Below are positions 56,205 through 64,000 of a stretch of 64,000 nucleotides of DNA, one piece after another. Location: the NCBI RefSeq assembly GCF_023502345.1, contig NZ_JAMFLX010000020.1, positions 20,376-84,375 on the forward strand, given 5' to 3'. Position 1 is the stretch's first letter; each line of letters opens with the position of its first letter. Both the position numbers and the translations under genes were made by a program. The notes beneath the pieces were generated by a model. The model saw only the letters and a list, made by a program, of their open reading frames with translations. It had not been told where the DNA came from and ran no database searches. Origin of the DNA: Parendozoicomonas callyspongiae (lineage in GTDB: Bacteria > Pseudomonadota > Gammaproteobacteria > Pseudomonadales > Endozoicomonadaceae).

Positions 56205-57713
56205 TTGAGTACACCGACCATGACTATGCCTGCGGAATCGGATGCCCCGGTTGCGCTCCTGCCATTTCCATTTGCCAACCGGCACCAGGTGATTCTGACT
56301 GAGGAAGATGGTCAGCCTGTGCTGCTTAGTCATGGGCGGCCCAGTCCTGAAATTCTGTCTGAGGTACGACGTTTTGCCGGGCGAGCTCTGGAATACCGGC
56401 TGATGGATCAGGAGGCTTTTTCTGAGCTGATGACCCAGTGTTACCACCAGAACAGTGCCGATGCGTTACAACATGTTGCCGGCATTGGCGATGACCCTGA
56501 CCTTTCCAGCCTCGCCGACGCTGTACCTGAAACGGAAGACCTGCTGGAACAGTCCGATGATGCCCCGGTGATCCGTCTAATCAACGCTCTTTTGACGGAA
56601 GCCATTAAAGAGGGTGCCTCCGATATTCATATCGAAACCTTTGAAAGCCGTCTCGTTGCCCGGTTTCGTGTTGATGGGGTTCTGAGGGAGATACTCAGCC
56701 TGAAACGGGCTCTGGCGGCACTTCTTGTTTCCCGTATCAAGGTTATGGGCCGGATGGATATTGCCGAGAAACGGATTCCACAGGATGGTCGGATCTCCCT
56801 GCGGGTTGCCGGAAAAGAGGTGGATGTCCGGGTATCAACACTGCCATCCAGCAACGGTGAGCGGGTTGTATTGCGTCTTCTGGATAAGGCTGCAGGCCGC
56901 CTACATCTTGAGCATCTGGGTATGCCCACTACTAATATGGAGCGGATTCGTAATATGTTGTCCCAGCCCCATGGCATTATTCTGGTCACCGGGCCAACTG
57001 GCTCCGGTAAGACCACCACGCTTTATGCCGGTTTGTCATCCCTGAACGATGCCAGTCGTAATATTCTTACCGTTGAAGACCCCATCGAATATAACCTTGA
57101 AGGTATTGGTCAGACCCAGGTTAACACCAAAGTGGATATGACCTTTGCCCGTGGGCTTCGGGCCATCCTGCGTCAGGACCCGGATGTGGTGATGGTGGGG
57201 GAGATCCGCGATACCGAAACAGCCGAAATTGCCGTTCAGGCGTCATTGACCGGCCACCTTGTGCTTTCAACCCTGCACACCAACACAGCCGTAGGTGCCA
57301 TTACCCGTTTGCAGGATATGGGGGTCGAGCCGTTTCTGCTGTCATCAAGTTTGGTTGGTGTGATGGCTCAACGTCTGGTGCGGTTGCTCTGCGATAACTG
57401 TAAGGAAGGTTATACCGCAGATGAGGTGGAATGTCGCCAGCTGGGCGTTGATCCATCCAATCCTCCAACCCTCTACCACGCTCGGGGATGCAGCGAGTGC
57501 AAGAATAATGGCTACCGGGGACGTACCGGTATCTATGAAGTGATTCAGATTGATGAGCTGGTGCGGCGAATGATCCATCGTAATGATGGTGAGCAGGATA
57601 TTGTTGCCTATGTTCGCGAAACAACACCGGGCATCAGGGATGATGGGATGCGCAAGGTGCTTGATGGAGCGACCACTCTGGAAGAAGTGCTACGCGTAAC
57701 CCAGGACGACTGA
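56205..57713 (+). CDS. gspE: Type II secretion ATPase GspE
   Basis: A 502-residue secretion ATPase: N1E domain, then the catalytic domain with Walker [16 protein letters not shown] (~263), Asp box [20 protein letters not shown] (conserved parts), Walker [19 protein letters not shown] and His box [15 protein letters not shown]. The zinc-binding CDNCKE...CSECKNNG pair is present. TTG at 56205 is chosen because AGGAG lies seven bases before it; ATG at 56220 has no such site. First gene of gspEFGHIJKLM. Confidence 0.97.
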   Translation: MSTPTMTMPAESDAPVALLPFPFANRHQVILTEEDGQPVLLSHGRPSPEILSEVRRFAGRALEYRLMDQEAFSELMTQCYHQNSADALQHVAGIGDDPDLSSLADAVPETEDLLEQSDDAPVIRLINALLTEAIKEGASDIHIETFESRLVARFRVDGVLREILSLKRALAALLVSRIKVMGRMDIAEKRIPQDGRISLRVAGKEVDVRVSTLPSSNGERVVLRLLDKAAGRLHLEHLGMPTTNMERIRNMLSQPHGIILVTGPTGSGKTTTLYAGLSSLNDASRNILTVEDPIEYNLEGIGQTQVNTKVDMTFARGLRAILRQDPDVVMVGEIRDTETAEIAVQASLTGHLVLSTLHTNTAVGAITRLQDMGVEPFLLSSSLVGVMAQRLVRLLCDNCKEGYTADEVECRQLGVDPSNPPTLYHARGCSECKNNGYRGRTGIYEVIQIDELVRRMIHRNDGEQDIVAYVRETTPGIRDDGMRKVLDGATTLEEVLRVTQDD

Positions 57714-57717
57714 TTCT

Positions 57718-58935
57718 ATGGCAGCTTTTGAATATACCGCACTGGATGAAGCAGGCAAGCAGCAGCGAGGCACGCTGGAGGCTGACAGCCCCCGACAGAT
57801 CCGTCAGATGCTGCGGGACAAAAGCTGGACTCCGCTCAGTGTCGATACTGTATCCGAACAGAAGAATAAAAACAGTACTGTTATACGCGGTCTGGGGCAA
57901 GGCCTGTCGGCATCACAATTAGCACTGATTACCAGGCAGTTGGCAACTCTGATCCATGCTGCCATGCCGGTTGAGGAAGCGTTACAGGCAGTTGCTGCCC
58001 AGCAGGAAAACCGGCGACTGAGAAATATTGTTCTGGCCATTCGTTCCCGTGTTCTTGAGGGGCATACCCTGGCCAACAGTATGGATGCCTTTCCTGGCCA
58101 CTTTCCCCAGATGTATCGCGCCACTGTGGCAGCCGGTGAACATGCGGGCTATCTCGATAAGGTTTTAAACCGGCTGGCAGATTATACCGAGCAGAGAATG
58201 CAGTCCCGGCAGAAAGTGCAGCTGGCACTTCTCTATCCCATGATCCTGATGCTGGCTGCGGTTGGTATTGTCAGCTTCCTGCTGGGGTATGTGGTTCCGG
58301 ATGTTATCAAGGTCTTTATCGATGGTGGCCAGGAACTGCCTCTGATTACTGAACTGCTGATAATGGCCAGTAATGGTTTCCAGACATGGTGGCCATACCT
58401 TCTTCTCTCCGTAATTATTGCTGTGGTCACTGTTCAGTATTTGCTTAAGAAGCCAGCTATCCGGCTTCAGTGGCACAGGCGTATTCTTGGATTGCCGATT
58501 GTAGGCCGCTTCAGTCGGGCACTGAATACATCCCAGTTTGCCAGCACCCTGAGTATTTTGACCCGCAGTGGTGTCTCACTGGTGGATGCTTTGGCGATTG
58601 CCTCACAGGTTGTTGGTAATGATGCCATGAGGGAGGCCGTTATAGTTGTGGCACGCAAGGTCAGTGAAGGAGCCAGTCTGAACAAGGCGCTGAAGGAAAC
58701 CGACCTGTTTCCGCCCCTGATGCTACATATGATTGCCAGCGGTGAGGCAACCGGTGAGCTGGATAATATGCTGGAAAGGACAGCTAATAATCAGCAGATG
58801 GAGCTGGAGAACCGGATTGCTATGCTGGTTGGATTGTTTGAACCGCTGATGCTGGTGGTTATGGGGGGTGTTGTTCTGCTGATCGTTCTGGCCATTCTGC
58901 TGCCAATCCTGAATATGAACACCCTAATCAGTTAA
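57718..58935 (+). CDS. gspF: Type II secretion inner-membrane platform protein GspF
   Basis: A 405-residue polytopic protein with two repeated cytoplasmic helical domains (LALITRQLATLIHAAMPVEE; SQFASTLSILTRSGVSLVDA) and three membrane helices. It is the platform moved by GspE. It lies four bases after gspE. About 100 bases holding a perfect hairpin separate it from gspG. Confidence 0.97.
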   Translation: MAAFEYTALDEAGKQQRGTLEADSPRQIRQMLRDKSWTPLSVDTVSEQKNKNSTVIRGLGQGLSASQLALITRQLATLIHAAMPVEEALQAVAAQQENRRLRNIVLAIRSRVLEGHTLANSMDAFPGHFPQMYRATVAAGEHAGYLDKVLNRLADYTEQRMQSRQKVQLALLYPMILMLAAVGIVSFLLGYVVPDVIKVFIDGGQELPLITELLIMASNGFQTWWPYLLLSVIIAVVTVQYLLKKPAIRLQWHRRILGLPIVGRFSRALNTSQFASTLSILTRSGVSLVDALAIASQVVGNDAMREAVIVVARKVSEGASLNKALKETDLFPPLMLHMIASGEATGELDNMLERTANNQQMELENRIAMLVGLFEPLMLVVMGGVVLLIVLAILLPILNMNTLIS

Positions 58936-58941
58936 TGAACA

Positions 58942-59002
58942 AACAGCCATAAGCGGGAAATACCCACCCCGAAAAATGAAAATGTGATGGGTATTTCCAT
59001 GG
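58942..59002 (+). repeat. Intergenic element copy B (hairpin between gspF and gspG)
   Basis: AACAGCCATAAGCG, then an 11-base perfect stem GGAAATACCCA (58956-58966) / TGGGTATTTCC (58988-58998), 21-base loop, and CCATGG. CCAT (58947-58950) pairs with ATGG (58999-59002), leaving AAGCG as a 5' bulge. Copy A before sucA has the same plan with another stem sequence. Confidence 0.7.
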
Positions 59003-59040
59003 TTAAGAATATAAAAGAGATCGGAGGAGTGGGCTTATGA
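58999..59040 (+). other. Possible 13-codon mini-ORF coupled to gspG
   Basis: ATG in the CCATGG of the element opens a 13-codon frame (MVKNIKEIGGVGL) whose TGA overlaps the gspG ATG (ATGA). Its ribosome site is poor and is buried in the hairpin arm, while gspG has its own GGAGGAG. It may be chance. Confidence 0.2.
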
Positions 59041-59486
59041 GAAAACAAAATCCTATCAGAGGTAAGCAGACCGGTTTTACCCTGATTGAGATCATGGTGG
59101 TTGTAGTCATCCTTGGAGTGCTGGCTGCCCTGGTTGTACCCAATATTATGAGTCGGCCGGATCAGGCCAAGGTGACTGTTGCCCAGGCTGATATCAAGGC
59201 CATCGCCAGTGCCCTGGAGATGTACCGCCTTGATAACGGTTTTTACCCCAGTACTGAACAGGGGCTGGAAGCTTTGGTCAAGGAGCCTGTAGGAAATCCT
59301 GAACCACGGAACTGGAACCCTGATGGGTATCTGAAAAAGATTCCCCAGGATCCCTGGAGTAACGCTTACCAATACGAGCAGCCAGGCAGTCATAACCAGA
59401 GCAGTTATGACCTCTACTCACTGGGTGCAGATGGACGTATCGGCGGTGATGGCTTTAATGCCGATATTGGCAACTGGGAAGAGTAA
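59037..59486 (+). CDS. gspG: Major pseudopilin GspG
   Basis: A 149-residue major pseudopilin. A class III signal is cut at the Gly-Phe bond in KQTGFTLIEIMVVVVILG; Glu at +5 is present. Pilin-like helix, then the calcium-binding C-terminal loop (GAYDLYSLG-like SYDLYSLGADGRIGGDG). It builds the pseudopilus that pushes cargo through GspD. Strong GGAGGAG ribosome site fits the need for high yield. The stop overlaps gspH (TAATG). Confidence 0.98.
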   Translation: MRKQNPIRGKQTGFTLIEIMVVVVILGVLAALVVPNIMSRPDQAKVTVAQADIKAIASALEMYRLDNGFYPSTEQGLEALVKEPVGNPEPRNWNPDGYLKKIPQDPWSNAYQYEQPGSHNQSSYDLYSLGADGRIGGDGFNADIGNWEE

Positions 59487-60010
59487 TGGCTGCAGGGGGC
59501 AGGGCGCGTTACTTATCACGTTATAAAGGTTTTACTCTGATCGAAATTCTGGTGGTGGTTTTAATTATCGGAATTATGATTGGTGTAGCGCTTATTGTTC
59601 CCAATGTTGGTGGTGCCCTGCAGAAGGTAAAGGATGAGGCATTCCGCTTCCAGGTGCTGGTAGAACAGGCCCGCGAAAGGGCTTTGATTGAAGATAGGGA
59701 GATTGGACTTTCCCTGACCCGCAAAGGTTACCGCTGGTGGCAGTGGTCTCAGGATGATGAGAAGTGGAAGCTTCTCGATGAGGCCAGCTTCAGGGAGTAT
59801 AAGCTGACTGAGGATGTTGTCCTCAATGACAATTCCAAAAACTCAAGAAACAGGTCACTTGTTCAAGATGAACAGAGTGACAGTCCAACACTGATATTTT
59901 ACACAGATACCCAAATGACCCCCTTTTTCCTGGAGTTCTCTCTGAAGGGAGACAATCAGAGAGCGGTGCAGCTGGAGAGTGATGGCATTGGACCAGTTCT
60001 CTCACTTTAA
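59486..60010 (+). CDS. gspH: Minor pseudopilin GspH
   Basis: A 174-residue minor pseudopilin with cleavage site YKGFTLIEILVVVLIIG and Glu at +5, then a beta-rich domain (REIGLSLTRKGYRWWQW). It lies on the pseudopilus tip or shaft. The start overlaps the gspG stop; the 3' end overlaps gspI by 29 bases. Confidence 0.94.
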   Translation: MAAGGRARYLSRYKGFTLIEILVVVLIIGIMIGVALIVPNVGGALQKVKDEAFRFQVLVEQARERALIEDREIGLSLTRKGYRWWQWSQDDEKWKLLDEASFREYKLTEDVVLNDNSKNSRNRSLVQDEQSDSPTLIFYTDTQMTPFFLEFSLKGDNQRAVQLESDGIGPVLSL

Positions 60011-60404
60011 GCGCCGAAAGTGCAGGAAAGTCGCGGGGTTTACTCTCCTGGAGATACTTGTTGCTCTGGCAATTTTTGCTCTGGCTGCATCTGTCTTGCT
60101 GGTGACAGATGGACGGGCCATTCGTCAAACTGCCAGGGTACAGGATAAAGTCATGGCCTCCTGGCTGGCTGATCTGGAATTAAATAAATACTACGTTGAA
60201 AATGCCTGGCCTGATCCGGGAAAGCGTTCCAGTACTGCGTCTCTATCCGGAAGAGAGTGGTACCTGCGCAGCATTGTTTCCGTTACATCGCAGGATGGTT
60301 TACGCCGGGTTGAAATCGGTGTGTTCCCTGGTGGAGCAACTCCATCTGATAAGGCCGTTCCACTTTACCGGTTAACCGGTTATGTACGGAGGCCTCCTGA
60401 ATGA
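59982..60404 (+). CDS. gspI: Minor pseudopilin GspI
   Basis: A 140-residue minor pseudopilin with VAGFTLLEILVALAIFALAA and typical WLADLELNK / REWYLRSIV segments. The start is ATG 59982 (GGAG close upstream); a GTG one codon earlier is possible. Forms the tip complex with GspJ and GspK. Its end overlaps the gspJ start (ATGA). Confidence 0.95.
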   Translation: MALDQFSHFKRRKCRKVAGFTLLEILVALAIFALAASVLLVTDGRAIRQTARVQDKVMASWLADLELNKYYVENAWPDPGKRSSTASLSGREWYLRSIVSVTSQDGLRRVEIGVFPGGATPSDKAVPLYRLTGYVRRPPE

Positions 60405-61126
60405 TAAGACGGGCTTCCCTGCAAGGCTTTACCCTGCTTGAGCTGTTGATAGCAATAGCGATTTTTGCTCTGCTGTCAGCCGGATGTTACCGAATTTTTA
60501 AAGCCGTAACCTCTACCAAGGAGGTGACAGAAGCTATTTGGGAGTATACCGGTGAGGTGCAGAAGGCCTTTCTGATCATACAGAAAGACTTCTTCCAGGT
60601 GGCTATCCGTCCTGTTCGTAATGAGTTGGGTGATCGTGAGCCTGCTGTCCAATCGGAGAATGGCAGAATTACTTTTACCCGTCATGGCTGGCGAAACTTT
60701 ACCAATGATCCCCGCAGTGAGTTGCAAAGAGTTCAGTACCTGTTTGATGGTGGACGGTTGCTGAAACACTACTGGCAGACCCTTGATCGGGCACCTGATA
60801 CGCCGTTTAAAGAACAGGTTGTTCTGGAGGATGTTCAGAACTTTTCAGTGAAATTCCGGGATGCTAAAAGGCGCTGGCATACCAGCTGGCCTCCTGCCAG
60901 CGATAAACAGTCAGAGCGGGTCAGAATGGTTCCCTCTGCTATTGAGATCACACTTGTCCATGAATCTCTGGGAACCCTGCAGCAGCTGATTCCCGGGCCA
61001 ACATTCAAACCGTCCGAAAAAAAATCTGAGGCTAACTCTAAAGGGGGAAAATCGGATAGCAAGGGGAAGCCACCCAACTCCAGTCAGAGTGAGCAGTGGA
61101 GATCGAGAGGTGGGGATGATGAATAG
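60401..61126 (+). CDS. gspJ: Minor pseudopilin GspJ
   Basis: A 241-residue minor pseudopilin: LQGFTLLELLIAIAIFALL at the N-terminus, then FLIIQKDFFQVAIRPVRNE and FTRHGWRNFTNDPRSELQRV, both usual. The last ~40 residues are an odd Ser/Lys/Gly-rich tail (SEANSKGGKSDSKGKPPNS). Overlaps gspK by 11 bases. Confidence 0.95.
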   Translation: MIRRASLQGFTLLELLIAIAIFALLSAGCYRIFKAVTSTKEVTEAIWEYTGEVQKAFLIIQKDFFQVAIRPVRNELGDREPAVQSENGRITFTRHGWRNFTNDPRSELQRVQYLFDGGRLLKHYWQTLDRAPDTPFKEQVVLEDVQNFSVKFRDAKRRWHTSWPPASDKQSERVRMVPSAIEITLVHESLGTLQQLIPGPTFKPSEKKSEANSKGGKSDSKGKPPNSSQSEQWRSRGGDDE

Positions 61127-62111
61127 AACCCCTTGTATGGTATCTCATCAGCGTGGAGTTGCCCTGATTTTCGTGATGGTAATCTTCGCCCTGGTCACGG
61201 TGATGGCCAGCAGAATTATTACCAACCTGCATCTGAATACAGAGAAAAATGCCCGCCACCTGCAGTATCTGCAGGCCAGACACTATGCTCTGGGGGCTGA
61301 AAACTATATTGCTGCTCTTCTGGAAGAAGATGCGGTTAAAGACAAGCAGGAAAATCGCCAGATTGATCATTGGAATGAGCCGTGGGCAGCCGATGAGCTG
61401 AACCTGGAAACAGAAGACGGTGATATCACTATTCTCACTCTGGATGATCAGGGGCGCTTCAACCTCAACCTGCTGGCAGGTAAGGATAATAAAGAAAAAC
61501 TGAAAATGCTGGAAAGGCTGCTGGTGGCTCATAATATTGATGCCCGCCTTGCCTATCGCATCAGGGACTGGGTTGATGAAAACCAGGATGCACTACCCGG
61601 CGGGGCGGAAGATAACAACTACCTGCTGCTGACCCCTCCTTACAGAACCGGAGATACATTGCTGGCGTCGGTGTCCGAACTCAGGCTGATGGAGATTCTG
61701 TCACTGGATGACTTTAACAAGCTGGTTCCTTTGGTTTCCGTCCTGCCAGATGAAACTGCCGGAATTAATATGAATACAGTGTCAGCAGGTGTCTTGAGAG
61801 CATTGAATGAGCGTATCAGTGAGGCCGATGCCAAGGGATTTGTGAACTCCCGTCCAAAGGATGGCTATGCTGAGTTGAAGGAAGTGAAGGATCTTCCGTT
61901 GCTAAAGAATAAGCTCTCCAAGCAGGTGGAAGGATTTCTGGCCTTGAAGAGCAGTTATTACAGTGTTTACACCAGGGCTAGATACCGCGATATCACCTAT
62001 TACCTGCATAGCCGGCTGGTGAGAAATGCAGAAGGTAAGGTCACAGTTATCAGTCGTGAAGTGGGCGTTTTTCCACGATGGGTGCAGGAACTGCGTGAAT
62101 CAGTGAGGTAA
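61116..62111 (+). CDS. gspK: Pseudopilus tip protein GspK
   Basis: A 331-residue GspK. The prepilin site is RGVALIFVMVIFALVTVMA, lacking the +5 Glu as is normal for GspK. The large globular domain follows (WVDENQDALPGGAEDNNYL, INMNTVSAGVLRAL). The ATG at 61116 follows GAGGTGGGG; a GTG at 61089 would add nine residues before the basic leader. Confidence 0.95.
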   Translation: MMNRTPCMVSHQRGVALIFVMVIFALVTVMASRIITNLHLNTEKNARHLQYLQARHYALGAENYIAALLEEDAVKDKQENRQIDHWNEPWAADELNLETEDGDITILTLDDQGRFNLNLLAGKDNKEKLKMLERLLVAHNIDARLAYRIRDWVDENQDALPGGAEDNNYLLLTPPYRTGDTLLASVSELRLMEILSLDDFNKLVPLVSVLPDETAGINMNTVSAGVLRALNERISEADAKGFVNSRPKDGYAELKEVKDLPLLKNKLSKQVEGFLALKSSYYSVYTRARYRDITYYLHSRLVRNAEGKVTVISREVGVFPRWVQELRESVR

Positions 62112-62113
62112 TA

Positions 62114-63460
62114 ATGAAAACACAACTGGTTGTACGGATAGCGCCGGATGCCAGCCTGTCCTCAACAGATTTCATGCTGGAATGGGTGTATGCCAGTAGG
62201 GAAGCCACATGTGTCGGGCCAATCTTAACCGGCACATTGAGTGAGCTGTCAGCCTGGCGGGCAACCCAGACCCTGAATGAACAGGATCTCCCCATTTTTC
62301 TTATCGTTCCAGGGTGTCTGGCAGCATCATTCAGGATGCATCTGAATGATAATCAGCGTAAGCACTGGCAACAGGCACTGCCTTTTTTGCTTGAAGAGAA
62401 ACTTGCCTTTGACCTTGAAAGCCAGTTTTTGGTGTCGGCACTGGACTCTTCTGGTGATTCTACCCGCAGCAGCTGTATCAGTCATAAGGCAATAAAACAG
62501 CTGATTGAGTTATTTGTTTCCGCTGGAGCTGATCCGCAGAAAGTGATTGCTGAAACCCAGTTCTTTAAGGGAGAACAGGGTGTTCTCAGCATTTGGCTGG
62601 AGGGTGACCATGCCCTTCTGGCCAAGGGGAACGGGTATGGGCAGTTGCTGGATATTGAAGCCTTGCCAGTTATTATTCCCGGTTTGCTCGAGGATGAACC
62701 GACACCGGCAATGGAAGGTGTTGAAGACCCTGAGGAAGAAGATTCGCTCTCACAGGATAATGATCTGGTGACATCAGTACGGATTTATACTGGGCCGGGT
62801 GATGAGCAGACATTCCAGGAAATCATTCAGATAGCAGAAAAAAATGTTCCGGTTGAAAGGGTGGCCAGGGACAACCAGTCACTGTTTTTTGATGTGATTC
62901 CTGCTATCTCTGAAAAAATTAAGAAAAGAACCTTGCTGGATTTCCGTACCGGAGCCTACAAATGCGCCCGCCGGGCCAGCAGGCGCCTGCGTCAATGGAA
63001 ACCGGTTGCGATTGCAGCAAGTCTCTGGCTGGGTGTGGAACTGGTATTTAATGTCAGCAGTGGATTCTATTTTGAGCATCGGGCTGATGTGCTGCGGGCG
63101 GAGAATCTGGCGACTTATCAGCAACTACGACCAGGTGATAAAACCGTGGTCGATGTTCGTGACCGGTTAACCAAATTCCTGCGCAGCGCCAGCAGCCAGA
63201 AAAGTGAAGCCGTTTTTCTCGATATCTTACAAACCATCTCCAAAGTGACTGATGGTGAGACTGGTAAAACCATTACTCCCCGCAATATGGATTTTAATGA
63301 AGCCAACGGTCGGCTTTCCCTTGATGTGCAGGCTACCAACTTTGATATTTTGAACCGTTATCTGGATGAGTTACGGGCAGCGGGGCTGAATGCACGGATG
63401 GAAACCGGTAATCAGGATACCCAGGGAATTTCAGCCCGCCTGACAGTGAGGAAAGCCTGA
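62114..63460 (+). CDS. gspL: Type II secretion inner-membrane protein GspL
   Basis: A 448-residue GspL: actin-like cytoplasmic domain (~1-270) that recruits GspE, one membrane helix at ~296-318 (VAIAASLWLGVELVFNV), and a periplasmic ferredoxin-like domain (RLSLDVQATNFDILNRYLDE). An acidic linker PEEEDSLSQDND occurs near 205. Overlaps gspM by one base. Confidence 0.94.
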   Translation: MKTQLVVRIAPDASLSSTDFMLEWVYASREATCVGPILTGTLSELSAWRATQTLNEQDLPIFLIVPGCLAASFRMHLNDNQRKHWQQALPFLLEEKLAFDLESQFLVSALDSSGDSTRSSCISHKAIKQLIELFVSAGADPQKVIAETQFFKGEQGVLSIWLEGDHALLAKGNGYGQLLDIEALPVIIPGLLEDEPTPAMEGVEDPEEEDSLSQDNDLVTSVRIYTGPGDEQTFQEIIQIAEKNVPVERVARDNQSLFFDVIPAISEKIKKRTLLDFRTGAYKCARRASRRLRQWKPVAIAASLWLGVELVFNVSSGFYFEHRADVLRAENLATYQQLRPGDKTVVDVRDRLTKFLRSASSQKSEAVFLDILQTISKVTDGETGKTITPRNMDFNEANGRLSLDVQATNFDILNRYLDELRAAGLNARMETGNQDTQGISARLTVRKA

Positions 63461-63963
63461 TGAATGCCATAATGAATCGACTTTCCCCATACTTGGATAT
63501 GGCCAGGCAGCGTTTTGATCAGCTTGCGGAAAAAGATCAGAAGGCTTTGATGGCTCTGGCAGCGTTTCTGGTGATTGTGATGTTCTGGCTGCTGATCTGG
63601 AGACCGCTGGATCAATGGGCTGACCGAGAGTATGACGAACTGGTACTTGAGCGGGAAACCCAGGAGTTTATTGCAGCCAACTACGAACGTACCCGGTCTT
63701 TGGTGAAAAACCAGAGTGCCGCTCCCAAGAAGGATGCCGCCGCGGTTATTGCCAGCAGCGGACGTAAGGCCGGGTTAGAGCTGGCCAGAGTTCAGCCTGC
63801 GCGGCAGGGGGTTTCCATCTGGATTGACGAGGCACCTTATCAGAAACTGCTGGGCTGGTTGATAGAGCTTCATAATAAAGAGAATCTGGAAGTACGGCAG
63901 ATTCGTGTTGAGAGGACTGATCAGGACGGTATGGTCAAAGCGTTTCTCCGGTTGTCGCGCTAA
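63460..63963 (+). CDS. gspM: Type II secretion inner-membrane protein GspM
   Basis: A 167-residue GspM: short cytoplasmic N-terminus, membrane helix ~29-47 (ALMALAAFLVIVMFWLLIW), coiled-coil segment and a periplasmic ferredoxin-like fold (LLGWLIELHNKENLEVRQIR). It stabilises GspL. Last gene of the operon; gspN is not present and gspO is not in the window. Confidence 0.94.
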   Translation: MNAIMNRLSPYLDMARQRFDQLAEKDQKALMALAAFLVIVMFWLLIWRPLDQWADREYDELVLERETQEFIAANYERTRSLVKNQSAAPKKDAAAVIASSGRKAGLELARVQPARQGVSIWIDEAPYQKLLGWLIELHNKENLEVRQIRVERTDQDGMVKAFLRLSR

Positions 63964-63977
63964 AACGAAGTTTCATT

Positions 63978-64000
63978 AAAAAAGGGCCTGTTAAGGCCCT
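63978..64000 (+). terminator. Terminator after gspM (cut by window end)
   Basis: Stem AGGGCC (63983-63988) / GGCCCT (63995-64000), loop TGTTAA, preceded by a run of A's. The T-tail would lie beyond the window. Confidence 0.75.

Overview
The window looks like chromosomal DNA of a marine gammaproteobacterium, most likely near Endozoicomonas/Hahellaceae (Oceanospirillales). The reasons are the Pseudomonas-like order gltA / sdhCDAB-sucAB-lpd-sucCD, a full type II secretion operon, a type VI secretion (T6SS) cluster and an isolated SycD-type type III secretion (T3SS) chaperone pair, at roughly 50% GC. The genus is an inference; the class is well supported by the housekeeping proteins. I saw no rRNA, tRNA, CRISPR array, insertion sequence or phage gene.

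Layout. (1) 1-21468 is a T6SS cluster: tssK (5' cut by the window edge), tssL, tssM and a small Ser/Thr kinase; an inverted pair vgrG plus a DUF6931-like gene; a Sel1-repeat lipoprotein; then tssA-hcp-tssB-tssC-a second tssC-like gene-tssE-tssF-tssG-clpV. These supply baseplate, membrane complex, sheath, tube, tip and recycling ATPase. tssJ, an Fha protein and a PAAR tip are not in view. (2) 21522-25346 holds a PA2817-like small protein, a YadGH-type ABC exporter, long-form queF and a YdjA-like nitroreductase. (3) 25636-27223 is an orphan SycD/LcrH-like chaperone with a one-helix, coiled-coil translocator-like partner. (4) 27266-29202 is rnd-ycgL-ycgN on the minus strand. (5) 29329-35086 is an accessory stretch: a large orphan secreted protein, a Tat-exported desulfoferrodoxin-fold protein, yecH, a lipoprotein/zinc-ribbon/VanX-like dipeptidase trio and a TerC-family membrane protein. 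(6) 35162-48696 is the TCA block: gltA divergent from sdhCDAB, then sucAB-lpd-sucCD, with good sigma70 promoters for gltA and sdhC and structured leaders before sucA and sucC. (7) 48765-52987 holds endonuclease I, alanine dehydrogenase, a MenA/UbiA prenyltransferase and an orphan exported protein. (8) 53108-64000 is type II secretion: gspC-gspD on the minus strand, divergent from gspE-F-G-H-I-J-K-L-M, ending in a terminator cut by the window edge.

The least ordinary signals are: a recurring intergenic element (AACAGCCATRAGCG ... CCATGG) whose long stem differs in sequence but keeps its pairing at two sites, before sucA and before gspG, with a third sequence-only copy before yadH; the lone T3SS chaperone/translocator-like pair; the Tat-targeted superoxide-reductase-like protein that keeps the iron ligands but lacks the usual Glu-Lys pair; and a vgrG island with a possible orphan immunity lipoprotein inside the T6SS cluster.
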